Origin: Massilibacillus massiliensis
Lineage (GTDB): Bacteria > Bacillota > Negativicutes > FLKF01
DNA: 64,000 nt
Assembly: GCF_900086705.1 (NCBI RefSeq)
Contig: NZ_LT575483.1
Location: 2,857,516-2,921,515 of the forward strand
Direction: 5' to 3'
Positions 14,135-22,942 of this stretch are shown piece by piece; position 1 is the first letter of the stretch; each line of letters opens with the position of its first letter. Both the position numbers and the translations under genes were made by a program. The notes under the pieces were generated by a model that did not search any database, was not told the origin of the DNA, and saw only the letters and a program-made list of their open reading frames with translations.

Positions 14135-15670
14135 ATGCGATCTACATTTGCAGGCTTAAATACAATGGTTCGCGGATTGATGACCGGTCAATTGCAATTG
14201 GATACAGTCGGGCATAATATTACGAATGCAAATACTGAACAATACTCAAGACAAAGGGTCGAGACTATTGCTACACCATCTCAAACAATCTACAATTCTT
14301 ATGGAACTGTTCAAATTGGAACAGGGGTTGACGCACCAGCGATCAATAGATTACGTGATGTATATGCGGATCGACAATATTGGCAGGAACAATCCAGTAC
14401 GAAGTATTATACTGCACAACAATTGAATTATGATAAAGTTGAGACAATATTTGATGAAAGCACTGATTCAGGGTTGCAAACTGTGTTAAATAATTTTGAA
14501 GGAATTTGGGGAACTTTGTCTGGCAGTAAAGCGAGTGATTATAGTACGCGTGTTCAAGTTCGTGAGTACGGCAAGGACTTAGCAACCAAAATTACTAGTG
14601 ATGTTGAAAAATTCCAAGATTTAATTGAGGACAATAATAGTTCTATTGAACTGAAAGTTGAAAGTGTAAATCAATTAACGAGTTCAATCTATCTTTTGAA
14701 CAAAAAAATTGTACAACAAGAGGCCACTGGTGGGATGGCAAATGATCTTCGGGATAGCCGTGATCTATTAGTGGATAAATTATCTGCTTTAATTAATATC
14801 GAAGTTACTGAGAAGGATAATGGTAGTTACTCGATTACTTCAAATGGCAATACTTTGGCCGATGGTGATGGTTCTATGGAACTTGCAACGAAAGTGTCTT
14901 CGAACAGCAATTATGGGGTACGAGACATTGAAATTGTTGTGAAGAAGACTGGAACAAGTTTTAATCCTACAGGCGGAGAGCTGAAAGGGTTACAAGACTC
15001 CAATATTGCAAATAAGGATTATATAGAAAGTCTAGGTACGATGACAGCATATCTATTGTCTACCTTTAATGATCAGCATAAAGCTGGCTATGGAATCGAT
15101 AATGATGAAACAACGGGGACAAATTTCTTTGGTGTAAATGGTAAAAATTACAGCTCATTAGCTTATAACCAAACTACAAAAACTTGGGAGATGAATGGTG
15201 CTACAGTAGATTTACAAGATCTTTTTAGTGAGTTTACTGTAAATGATGTATTTTATCAAAGCGGCGGTACAGATTTAATTGCAGCCAAATCGGCTAAAAC
15301 TCCATCTTCAGGTGGTTCGTCTAACGGGGAAGATACAGCAGGCGGCGCGAATGCTACTTTGCTGAAAAATTTAATTGGTAGTACAAGCAGCGATAAACTG
15401 AATAATACAACCTTAAAAGCGTATTACATTGGTATACTTGGTAAACTTGGGGTGGATGCATCCGCAGTCGACCGGAAAATGATGACACAAGAAACTGTCA
15501 TGACGCAAATTGAAAATTTAAGGCAAGAAACTATGGGCGTAAACACCAATGAAGAATTAACCAATATGATTAAATTCCAACAGGGATACAGTGCAGCCTC
15601 AAGATGTTTGACGACAATGGATGAAATGTTAGATAAATTAATTAATAGTACTGGAACAGTAGGAAGGTAA
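14135..15670 (+). CDS. flgK: flagellar hook-associated protein 1 FlgK
   Basis: 511 residues. The N terminus is the rod/hook family motif (LNTMVRGLMTGQLQLDTVGH, then NITNANTEQYSRQ). The C terminus has NEELTNMIKFQQGYSAASRC and LDKLIN, the standard D0 helix. It forms the hook-filament junction together with FlgL. The middle contains the usual variable domains. Length is normal. Confidence 0.93.
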   Translation: MRSTFAGLNTMVRGLMTGQLQLDTVGHNITNANTEQYSRQRVETIATPSQTIYNSYGTVQIGTGVDAPAINRLRDVYADRQYWQEQSSTKYYTAQQLNYDKVETIFDESTDSGLQTVLNNFEGIWGTLSGSKASDYSTRVQVREYGKDLATKITSDVEKFQDLIEDNNSSIELKVESVNQLTSSIYLLNKKIVQQEATGGMANDLRDSRDLLVDKLSALINIEVTEKDNGSYSITSNGNTLADGDGSMELATKVSSNSNYGVRDIEIVVKKTGTSFNPTGGELKGLQDSNIANKDYIESLGTMTAYLLSTFNDQHKAGYGIDNDETTGTNFFGVNGKNYSSLAYNQTTKTWEMNGATVDLQDLFSEFTVNDVFYQSGGTDLIAAKSAKTPSSGGSSNGEDTAGGANATLLKNLIGSTSSDKLNNTTLKAYYIGILGKLGVDASAVDRKMMTQETVMTQIENLRQETMGVNTNEELTNMIKFQQGYSAASRCLTTMDEMLDKLINSTGTVGR

Positions 15671-15683
15671 GGTGAAGTAATCA

Positions 15684-16994
15684 ATGCGTGTTAGTAGTGG
15701 AATGATGACGAATAATTATCTGAGACAACTGAATAATCAATACAAACAGCAGTCCGATTTAATGGAGCAATCGGATGGTAGCAGAATTCATCGTCCGTCA
15801 GATGACCCTGTGGCTTTTGTAAAAACAATGACGTATAAAAGTAGTTTGGATCAAAATGAACAAAATCAAGATAGTGCAAATACTGCATTATCCTGGATGA
15901 AAACGACGGATAATACAATGGTGGCAATGACCGATATTCTAAAAAGCATTGTAGAAAAAACAACTGCTGCTGCGAATGGTACGAATACTGAAAAAGATAC
16001 GGCTGCAACTGGTGAAGAAATTGAAAAACTAATTGAAGAGCTAGTCTCGCAAGCGAATACGCAGTTAGGTGATCAATATATTTTTTCTGGACAAGCGGAT
16101 AAAACGAAACCATATACTACGGAAACTATTGAAAATAAAGCAGATATTAAGACATTAGATGATGCACAGACAGCGGCTTTTGGAACGAAAGAAATGCTGG
16201 TTATGACGGATAGTGACAGCAATACATATTATTTAGATACAGCCAGTGGAAATTTATATAGTAAGGATTATGTAGATAAAGGATATAAAAAGACTCTAAC
16301 AGATAATTCTACAGCTACAAAGGCAGATCAGAAAGCAGCAGTGCAAGGAAATAAAGTTGGTACATTAGACGGTTTTAATGCTGCGACTTTATTCACAAAT
16401 GAAACAAATGGCGGCGTGGGGGCTACTTTCAATGTAAAAGGACAGCTTAATACTGCGAATTCTTTTACATCAACAATGAATGGAACATCGACAGCGCTTA
16501 CTTTTTCAACAAGTGATAAAACAGTAGCGGTTTATGCCGGTGATAATGTCAAAATATCTGTACCAATTCAGAGTGGTGTGGCGAATACACCACGAAATGA
16601 TAGTGTGAATTCTACTGGCGTCGATGTCTTCGGAACGGATCTGTTTAATGGCAATGGAACGGAATTGATTAATAATTTATATGAAATTGCTAGAAAGATG
16701 AAAAATGGAGATACTGATTGGCTATCATCGGATGGGATTACACTTGCAAATGATGCGCATAACCAAGTCCTTAATGCAGAAACTGAAGTAGCAGCGCGTT
16801 ATAGCTCTTATGATTTATCCAAAACAACGATGGAAAATCAAAATACGCAGATTCAAACCGATATTACCAATACAAGTGCTACGGATGTTGCAAAATTGAT
16901 CGTACAGCTAAAAACAACACAAACCTTGTACAATATGTCGTTGCAGGTTGGTAGTAATATATTACCATTGTCATTAGCAGATTATTTAAGATAA
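15684..16994 (+). CDS. flgL: flagellar hook-associated protein 3 FlgL
   Basis: 436 residues. N terminus MRVSSGMMTNNYLRQLNNQY and the motif GSRIHRPSDDPVAFVKTMTY are typical of FlgL. It has a flagellin-like C terminus (VAKLIVQLKTTQTLYNMSLQ). It is longer than the ~300-residue enteric FlgL because of a central insertion of roughly 130 residues (YYLDTASGNLY and after), as in many Firmicutes. It begins 13 bp after flgK. Confidence 0.92.
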   Translation: MRVSSGMMTNNYLRQLNNQYKQQSDLMEQSDGSRIHRPSDDPVAFVKTMTYKSSLDQNEQNQDSANTALSWMKTTDNTMVAMTDILKSIVEKTTAAANGTNTEKDTAATGEEIEKLIEELVSQANTQLGDQYIFSGQADKTKPYTTETIENKADIKTLDDAQTAAFGTKEMLVMTDSDSNTYYLDTASGNLYSKDYVDKGYKKTLTDNSTATKADQKAAVQGNKVGTLDGFNAATLFTNETNGGVGATFNVKGQLNTANSFTSTMNGTSTALTFSTSDKTVAVYAGDNVKISVPIQSGVANTPRNDSVNSTGVDVFGTDLFNGNGTELINNLYEIARKMKNGDTDWLSSDGITLANDAHNQVLNAETEVAARYSSYDLSKTTMENQNTQIQTDITNTSATDVAKLIVQLKTTQTLYNMSLQVGSNILPLSLADYLR

Positions 16995-17010
16995 AAAGGG
17001 CTGATTCCAA

Positions 17011-17571
17011 ATGAAGGTACTTAATATAAGATCGCAGCAGCCGCAAATAGGGATGCAAACAACCAAGGGAAAGCTTGAGATGGATGCGCCGCAAGCAGAA
17101 CTTGATATAAAAAATGCAAAAGTGGATATTAAACTGAACACTACTTCAGATAAGTTAGAAATCGATCAATATCCCTCTCGAGCGTCTTATGGGGTAATCT
17201 CGATTGCGGATAGCAGTTTACAAGAAAGCAGGAAAGCGCAGCAAAAGGCGCAAGAAGGAATTGCTAAAATTGTGCAAGAAGGTAATCAATTCTTTAGCAA
17301 AAGTGCTAGCAAAGTTATAGCAAGACGTGAAAAATCAAAGCTTTTTGCTAGGCAAGTCGAAATGAAAGTGCAATTATGTCAGGTAGCTGCGCCTAGCATA
17401 AAATATACGCCGGGTACTATTGAAATTAAGCCTGAACTCACTCCAGTAAAACTAAAAGTAGACAAAAAAGAAATAGATTTCAACTATACACCCGCAAAGG
17501 TCAATATCTATTTAAAGCAAAAAGGAGAAGTACGTATGTGGGTAAGTGAAAAATATGATATATATGCCTGA
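17011..17571 (+). CDS. DUF6470 (YviE-like) family protein
   Basis: 186 residues. N-terminal KVLNIRSQQPQIGMQTTKGK, then repeating beta-like segments in which short runs such as AELDIKNAKVDIKL recur. It has a central Gln/Lys-rich helix and a second beta-like C-terminal half. This is the conserved protein encoded between flgL and fliW in Firmicutes (Bacillus YviE). Its function is unknown; the position implies a late flagellar role. There is no signal peptide. Confidence 0.8.
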   Translation: MKVLNIRSQQPQIGMQTTKGKLEMDAPQAELDIKNAKVDIKLNTTSDKLEIDQYPSRASYGVISIADSSLQESRKAQQKAQEGIAKIVQEGNQFFSKSASKVIARREKSKLFARQVEMKVQLCQVAAPSIKYTPGTIEIKPELTPVKLKVDKKEIDFNYTPAKVNIYLKQKGEVRMWVSEKYDIYA

Positions 17572-17585
17572 AAGGTGGTTAGAGT

Positions 17586-18041
17586 GTGCAAGTTAATACA
17601 AGAAAGTTTGGTGTGCTTGAAATTGATGAAAAGGATATTGTCACATTCGAGCATGGATTGCCTGGTTTTTTAGATGCGCATAAATTTATTATGCTTCCAT
17701 ATGAAAAAGACAGCCCGTTTCTATATTTACAATCGGTAGAAGAAGATTACTTAGCTTTTCTTATGACAAGTCCGTTTCTATTTTTCGATGATTATGAGTT
17801 TGTTATGGATGAAGTCAATATGAATGAGTTAGGTGTAAAATCTGAAGAAGATATTGCTGTTTACACTATGATTACAGCTTCTAACAATGAGGCGGATAAA
17901 ATTACAGCAAATTTGGTTGCTCCTATCGTCGTGAATATTCATACAAGGCAAGCAAAACAGATCGTATTGGAAAAAAGCCGATATCAAACAAAACACAGGA
18001 TTGTTCCTGCAGACGTTTCCGATAAAGGAGGCGAGTCTTGA
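17586..18041 (+). CDS. fliW: flagellar assembly factor FliW
   Basis: 151 residues from GTG, with AAAGGTGG upstream. Motifs FEHGLPGFLDAHKF and SVEEDYLAFLMTSP are those of FliW. FliW binds either flagellin or CsrA; when flagellin is exported, FliW releases from it and sequesters CsrA, relieving flagellin translation. csrA follows 1 nt later. Partner switching is established in Bacillus and Campylobacter and inferred here. Confidence 0.93.
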   Translation: MQVNTRKFGVLEIDEKDIVTFEHGLPGFLDAHKFIMLPYEKDSPFLYLQSVEEDYLAFLMTSPFLFFDDYEFVMDEVNMNELGVKSEEDIAVYTMITASNNEADKITANLVAPIVVNIHTRQAKQIVLEKSRYQTKHRIVPADVSDKGGES

Positions 18042-18042
18042 T

Positions 18043-18282
18043 ATGTTAGCTCTTACACGAAAACCTGGGCAAGATATTATGATCGGCGATAATATTGTGA
18101 TCCATATCGTTGATGTGCAAGGAGATAATGTACGGATTGGCATAGAGGCACCGAAAGAAATAAAAATTTTTCGCGGTGAACTTTATCAGGCGATTGTAGC
18201 TGAGAATAAATCGGCATTGGGTGCAGTATCGGTGCAAAATTTAGACTTAACGAAAGTCTTGCCTAAGAATGATAAAAAATAG
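18043..18282 (+). CDS. csrA: translational regulator CsrA
   Basis: 79 residues from ATG 18043, preceded by AAAGGAGGCGAG inside the end of fliW; an ORF from 18001 overlaps fliW and is not used. MLALTRKPGQDIMIGDNIVI and the RNA-binding stretch VRIGIEAPKEIKIFR are intact. It is an RNA-binding dimer recognising GGA motifs, probably repressing flagellin mRNA. It carries a slightly long C-terminal tail. Confidence 0.95.
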   Translation: MLALTRKPGQDIMIGDNIVIHIVDVQGDNVRIGIEAPKEIKIFRGELYQAIVAENKSALGAVSVQNLDLTKVLPKNDKK

Positions 18283-18286
18283 TAAG

Positions 18287-18317
18287 TCACATATTACTTA
18301 TGTGAAGTAATATGTGA
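18287..18317 (+). other. perfect hairpin between csrA and flaG
   Basis: A 13-bp perfect stem TCACATATTACTT / AAGTAATATGTGA with an ATGTG loop, 5 nt after csrA. There is no T tract, so it is more likely an mRNA processing or stability element, or a weak terminator, than a standard terminator. Confidence 0.5.
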
Positions 18318-18395
18318 AAGCTCTATTATAATTATGGATATATTTTTTCATTATCATAAAGGAATGAGATTAAGATTCTATGGAGGGATTTAGTC

Positions 18396-18830
18396 ATGAT
18401 TGATACGATGAGTCGATTGAATAGTGCCGGGGACTTCGGTGCGAATTATAACTTTGATCAGTCACAAAATATCAAAACGGCTGGTGCAATAGCAGAAAAT
18501 GAAAATCATAATTCAGTAACTTCACAATTTGCAAATTCGATTAGTCGAAATTTGCAGTCGGTAGAATTAGATGCAGAAAATGAAGAAAATAAAAACAAAA
18601 AAATCACAAAAGAAGAAGTTTCCCAGATTACTGAACAATTGAATGAATTAGCAGATAAAATGAATGTGAATATTAAGTTTAAATATTACGAGAAATTGGA
18701 TCGGTTGACCACGCAAATTATAGAAAAAAAGACGAATAAGGTTTTAAAAGAATTTCCACCGCAAGAAATGATCAAAGTTTTGACCAAGATTCACGATTGG
18801 ATTGGAATTATGCTAGATAAAAAAATATAG
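18396..18830 (+). CDS. flaG: FlaG family flagellar protein
   Basis: 144 residues. A disordered N terminus (about 1-70) is followed by the FlaG domain: QLNELADKMNVNIKFKYYEK, RLTTQIIEKKTNKVLKEFPP, EMIKVLTKIHDWIGIMLD. FlaG proteins are associated with filament length control and sit before fliD in most flagellar operons, as here. RBS GGAGGG. Confidence 0.9.
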   Translation: MIDTMSRLNSAGDFGANYNFDQSQNIKTAGAIAENENHNSVTSQFANSISRNLQSVELDAENEENKNKKITKEEVSQITEQLNELADKMNVNIKFKYYEKLDRLTTQIIEKKTNKVLKEFPPQEMIKVLTKIHDWIGIMLDKKI

Positions 18831-18841
18831 GGGTGAGAAAA

Positions 18842-20485
18842 ATGTCACAAGTTAAAGGAATAACCATTAGTAACTCAGGACTTGATATCGATACTTTAGT
18901 TAAAAATTCTGTTGCAACCTATCAAAATAAATACGACGCAGCTTATAAGAAAAAGATTACCGCAGAATGGACCAAAACGGCTTATGCAGATATTTATAGC
19001 GCGGTATCTACATTTCGCGATGGAACAGCATATGATTTTCGCTGGTTAGCCGCAACTACATCACATGCAGTAACAAGTGGCGATAGTAGTGTTGTTACTG
19101 CGTCGGCAAATGGTGATGCAATTAATATGTCGCATGATGTAAAAGTAAATAAAATTGCAAAAAATGCAAGTTTGCAATCCATGACAAGTATTACGCGCGC
19201 AGCGAGCAGTTCGTCAGCTACCAGTATAAAATTGGCCGATATAGCGGGAATTGAAATAACCGATGCGAATAAAGAATCAGAGGAGATCGCAATTAGTTTT
19301 GATGTGCAAGATAGTGCTGATTCTACCCAAAAGCATACCGTTTCTTATACCTACAAAGATTTGCAGAATAAAACTTTAAATAATTTTGCTTCTGATATAA
19401 AAAAGTTAGGCCTAAATATCACCGCGAGTTATGATTCTGCCAACGATAATATGAGTATCTATAATAACAAATCTGGTATAGATAATGTTATAAAAATTAC
19501 AGCCAATACTGCAGCAGATAATACTTCTACAACAGTTAGTGAAGATACAAATACATTATTGACAAATCTGAATTTAGGTTCTTATACTTCGGGAACGTTA
19601 ACTGCTGTTGATACGACTGCTTTAGCTAGTGGGAATATTAAAGGCGAAAACGCATCCATTACGATTGATGGCCGTGAGTACACAAGTTCTTCTAATGTGG
19701 TTGTTTCTAATGGTGTTACCTATACAGCACTTAAAGAAAGCACGTCATCGACGTCGGTTACTATTTCTACTGATACAGAAGCCTTGGTTAAATCTGTACA
19801 AAAATTCGTTGATAGTTATAATGAACTTCTTGATAAATTAAATACGCAGCTTCATGCTACGAAGTATAGTGCCTATGGTGCACTAACCACCGAAGAAGAA
19901 GAAAACATGAGCGATAAGCAGGTCGAGAAATGGGAAGAAAAAGCTAAATCAGGCTTGCTGAAAAATGATTCAATTATTTCAAATATCGTTAGTGAAATGC
20001 GTAATGCATTAGCACAAAAAGTGGAAGGTTTAACAGGCAATTACACAACCGCGGCTAGTCTTGGTATTGCGACAGCAAAAAGTGGTACAGCCTGGAAAGA
20101 ATATGGAAAGCTGCATCTTGATGAAAAGAAACTTAGAGCAGCGATTGCTGAAGATCCTGATGTTGTAAATAAAATATTTGCATCGGATAACACAAATCTC
20201 AGTACAACAGACATCAGCACACAAGGGGTTTCGAATCGTTTATATAATATAATGAAAGATGGCATGGAGAACATATCAAAGAAAGCAGGGACAACTGCGA
20301 GTTATAGTAATGACTATAGCAGTACATTGGGAAAGCAGTTAACCGATATGGATGCCAGTCTTAAATTGTTATTAAGAAGATTACAAGATAAAGAGAATTA
20401 CTATTATACAAAATATAATAAAATGGAAAGTGCGATTGGTTCTTTAGATAGTTCAATTAGCTCGCTAACATCTATGCTAGGCTAA
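18842..20485 (+). CDS. fliD: flagellar filament cap protein FliD
   Basis: 547 residues from ATG 18842, with GGGGTGAG just before; an in-frame GTG at 18833 lies inside that RBS. FliD_N (TISNSGLDIDTLVKNSVATY) and FliD_C (SVQKFVDSYNELLDKLNTQL...GYSxxYSSTLGKQLTDMD-like, LKLLLRRLQDKENYY) are both present. It forms the distal cap under which flagellin polymerises. Confidence 0.92.
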   Translation: MSQVKGITISNSGLDIDTLVKNSVATYQNKYDAAYKKKITAEWTKTAYADIYSAVSTFRDGTAYDFRWLAATTSHAVTSGDSSVVTASANGDAINMSHDVKVNKIAKNASLQSMTSITRAASSSSATSIKLADIAGIEITDANKESEEIAISFDVQDSADSTQKHTVSYTYKDLQNKTLNNFASDIKKLGLNITASYDSANDNMSIYNNKSGIDNVIKITANTAADNTSTTVSEDTNTLLTNLNLGSYTSGTLTAVDTTALASGNIKGENASITIDGREYTSSSNVVVSNGVTYTALKESTSSTSVTISTDTEALVKSVQKFVDSYNELLDKLNTQLHATKYSAYGALTTEEEENMSDKQVEKWEEKAKSGLLKNDSIISNIVSEMRNALAQKVEGLTGNYTTAASLGIATAKSGTAWKEYGKLHLDEKKLRAAIAEDPDVVNKIFASDNTNLSTTDISTQGVSNRLYNIMKDGMENISKKAGTTASYSNDYSSTLGKQLTDMDASLKLLLRRLQDKENYYYTKYNKMESAIGSLDSSISSLTSMLG

Positions 20486-20511
20486 TGAATCAATCAAAAG
20501 GAGATTTAAGG

Positions 20512-20919
20512 ATGTATCATAATAATGCCGCCGCACGCAGTGCTGAAACCTATCGTACCCAGCAAGTACTCACAGCAACTCCAGCAGAACTTACTTTAAT
20601 GCTGTATAATGGCGCAATTAAATTTACGAATGAGGCAATGAAAGCATTGCAAGCTAAAAAATATGAACAGGCAAATGCAAGTTCGTTAAAAGTACAAAAT
20701 ATTGTTTCTGAGTTTATGGTTACCTTAAAAATGGACTATGATTTTTCTGCAGATTGGTTAAATCTTTATGAATACATAAAGACTTGCTTGGTAGAAGGCA
20801 ATTTACATAATGATATTGCCAAATTGGAAGAAGCAAAAGAATTGCTTACGGAACTTCGAGATACCTGGCGAGAAGCGATGAAGCTTGATAAAATCAATAA
20901 AGTCGGTGAACAGGCATGA
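20512..20919 (+). CDS. fliS: flagellin export chaperone FliS
   Basis: 135 residues from ATG 20512 (AAAGGAG upstream); the ATG at 20485 has none. Typical FliS: YRTQQVLTATPAELTLMLYN and a four-helix bundle. It binds the flagellin C terminus in the cytoplasm. Its stop overlaps the next start (ATGA), indicating translational coupling to the FliT-like gene. Confidence 0.93.
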   Translation: MYHNNAAARSAETYRTQQVLTATPAELTLMLYNGAIKFTNEAMKALQAKKYEQANASSLKVQNIVSEFMVTLKMDYDFSADWLNLYEYIKTCLVEGNLHNDIAKLEEAKELLTELRDTWREAMKLDKINKVGEQA

Positions 20920-21269
20920 GTGCGGTCGTGCAAAACCAACAATTTTCGGAAGAACAGTTGTGGCAAAAATATGAAATACTGACTGAGGAAATGGGTAAAT
21001 TTCTAGACCAGGATGATACGGATACTTTTTTAGAATTAATTGATCAACGTGTTTTTATTGAAAAACAAATTATACAGCTAGAGGATAAAGTATTCATTAA
21101 AACTACTAAAGGCAAGCAATTACTAAAAAAAATGATTGAATTAAATAAAAGCTTGCGTCCAAAATGTCAGCGGTGGTTAAATCAAAGCCGAAATCAGCGG
21201 AATATCAGTCGTGCTTATGAATCCCTAGGCTTTGAGAACAGTGGTTTTAATTGGGATAAACAATTTTAA
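20916..21269 (+). CDS. fliT: FliT-like flagellar chaperone
   Basis: 117 residues, all helical, coupled by a 4-nt overlap to fliS. A FliT-like role as chaperone of the filament cap FliD is inferred from position and size; sequence conservation in this family is low. It has repeated Gln/Glu/Lys-rich helices and no membrane segment. It is the last gene before the flagellin promoter. Confidence 0.7.
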   Translation: MSAVVQNQQFSEEQLWQKYEILTEEMGKFLDQDDTDTFLELIDQRVFIEKQIIQLEDKVFIKTTKGKQLLKKMIELNKSLRPKCQRWLNQSRNQRNISRAYESLGFENSGFNWDKQF

Positions 21270-21309
21270 AAACCTATAAAAAATATTTGAAAATTTTTTC
21301 AAAAAACAC

Positions 21310-21336
21310 TTAAGTTCTACAAAAATCTTACGATAT
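21310..21336 (+). promoter_or_regulatory. sigma-28-type promoter of flagellin
   Basis: TTAA, 15 bp, TACGATAT. This matches the flagellar sigma consensus TAAA-N15-GCCGATAT at 3 of 4 and 6 of 8 positions. It would give a leader of about 120 nt. Confidence 0.6.
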
Positions 21337-21357
21337 ATACAATAGAGAGTTAAATAG

Positions 21358-21461
21358 TGACATTTTCTGAGCGATCGGCAGAAAGTGCTACTATATACTT
21401 TATAGTAATTAGGTATAGGATGCCTAAATTAAAATGATCTGAAAATCAAGGAGGAAATACA
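21358..21461 (+). promoter_or_regulatory. structured flagellin 5' leader with candidate CsrA sites
   Basis: It contains the inverted repeat CATTTTCTG / CAGAAAGTG around 21360-21386, a second short hairpin TACTATA / TATAGTA near 21390-21408, and two GGA motifs: ATAGGATG near 21417 and the RBS AAGGAGGAA near 21450. Dual GGA sites upstream of flagellin are the CsrA-binding arrangement known from Bacillus hag. Binding is inferred. Confidence 0.5.
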
Positions 21462-22772
21462 ATGAGTTTAGTAGTAAAAAACAATTTATCCGCATTAAAT
21501 ACGTTAAACATTATGAATTCCAATAGTTCAGCATTGAACAAAAGCATGAAAAAGGTATCTTCCGGTATGAAAATCAACGGCGCAGCTGACGATGCTTCCG
21601 GATACCAAATTTCCGAAAGAATGAGAGTGCAAATCCGTTCTTTGGATCAAGCAAATGCTAATACACAAAACGGTTCTTCTTTACTTAAAACTGCTGAAGG
21701 TGCTGTAAGCTCCACAGTAGAAATCCTTAAAACTCTAAAAGAAAAAGTTTTGAATGCTGCAAATGGCACAAACACTGAAAGTGAATTATCAGCTATTCAA
21801 TCGGAACTTGATCAATCCATTGACCAAATCAATGACAATGCTAATGTTACTTTTAATGGTAAAAGTTTAGTAAATGGTTCTATGAACAGCGAAGTTAAAA
21901 GTGCGACTAATAATGTATTCACAAATAACAAATTGCATAAGGATACAGCTGCTGGCAGCGTACTTACTACAATAACTGATCGTAGTGGGAATAGTTTGGG
22001 AATTGTTTCTGGCGACCATATTTCAGTTTCTTACACTATAAACGGAAAAACTGTAACTTCTACATTAACTGTTGGAACAAGTACAAGCTTGCAAAGTGTG
22101 GCAGATTTAATGAGTTCAAAAGGCACTTTAAAAGCAGCGACAAGCGTAATTGGAATGGATAAAAACGGATATACTGTAAATACTGTAGACAGTTCAAATG
22201 TGATTAGCATTACAGCAGCTTCTGCAGGTGTTGAAGGCGCAATTGCAGGCTTTACAATTAATGTTACAGACAGAAATAATAACGTGAAAAAGAATGTAAT
22301 CGAAAAATTAGATGCTTTCTCCGAGTCTATCGCAGCAGAAAATGGATCTGGCGATAATTCATTGAAACTGCAAGTAGGTACAAAATCCAATCAAACAATT
22401 ACGGTTGCTTTTGCAGATATGGGCGCAAAAGCTCTTGGATTACAAGGTTCCACAGCAGATGGTGATGTTAATCTTGATGTAACTACACAAGAACGTGCAA
22501 CTGCTGCAATCAACGTACTTGACTCTGCAATACAAAGAGCGTTGAATCAACAAACAAAAATCGGTGCTGCACAAAGTCGTTTAGAATACACTTCACAGAA
22601 CTTAACAACTTCCAGTGAAAATGTAACAAACGCTGAATCAACAATTCGCGATGCTGACATGGCGAAAGAAATGATGACATATCAGAAAAATAATATCTTA
22701 AAACAAGCTTCTCAAGCTATGCTTGCTCAAGCTAACCAGAATGGTCAAGGCGTATTAAGCTTATTACAATAA
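21462..22772 (+). CDS. hag: flagellin
   Basis: 436 residues. The conserved D0/D1 N terminus (SLVVKNNLSALNTLNIMN, KKVSSGMKINGAADDASGYQ) and C terminus (AAQSRLEYTSQNLTTSSENV, ADMAKEMMTYQKNNILKQAS, LSLLQ) are intact. The central ~200 residues form a variable, Ser/Thr-rich surface domain, the usual place for O-glycans. It is followed by a strong terminator and then by the glycosylation island, so this protein is the likely substrate. Confidence 0.95.
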   Translation: MSLVVKNNLSALNTLNIMNSNSSALNKSMKKVSSGMKINGAADDASGYQISERMRVQIRSLDQANANTQNGSSLLKTAEGAVSSTVEILKTLKEKVLNAANGTNTESELSAIQSELDQSIDQINDNANVTFNGKSLVNGSMNSEVKSATNNVFTNNKLHKDTAAGSVLTTITDRSGNSLGIVSGDHISVSYTINGKTVTSTLTVGTSTSLQSVADLMSSKGTLKAATSVIGMDKNGYTVNTVDSSNVISITAASAGVEGAIAGFTINVTDRNNNVKKNVIEKLDAFSESIAAENGSGDNSLKLQVGTKSNQTITVAFADMGAKALGLQGSTADGDVNLDVTTQERATAAINVLDSAIQRALNQQTKIGAAQSRLEYTSQNLTTSSENVTNAESTIRDADMAKEMMTYQKNNILKQASQAMLAQANQNGQGVLSLLQ

Positions 22773-22796
22773 TCTTGTAATCTATTGACTATATGG

Positions 22797-22838
22797 AAAA
22801 AGGAGGATGGGTGTGTAGATAGCCATCCTCCTTTTCTT
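22797..22838 (+). terminator. intrinsic terminator after flagellin
   Basis: A 13-bp stem AAAAGGAGGATGG / CCATCCTCCTTTT followed by CTTA. Very stable, as expected for a highly expressed mRNA. Confidence 0.9.
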
Positions 22839-22942
22839 ATATTGTGGGATGAAATTATTGTTTAAAGGTGAATAAAATAGTCGAAAGTAGGTTGTTCATT
22901 TTTAAAGAATGATTTATTGTTTTATAGAAAGGTTGCATAAAA

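Noticed and set aside
18287-18317. Intrinsic terminator between csrA and flaG
   Set aside because: A perfect stem but no T tract, and terminating here would cut the flagellar operon; listed as a hairpin only.
21270-22772. CRISPR array or other short regular repeats
   Set aside because: No regularly spaced direct repeats with unique spacers were seen here or elsewhere in the window.
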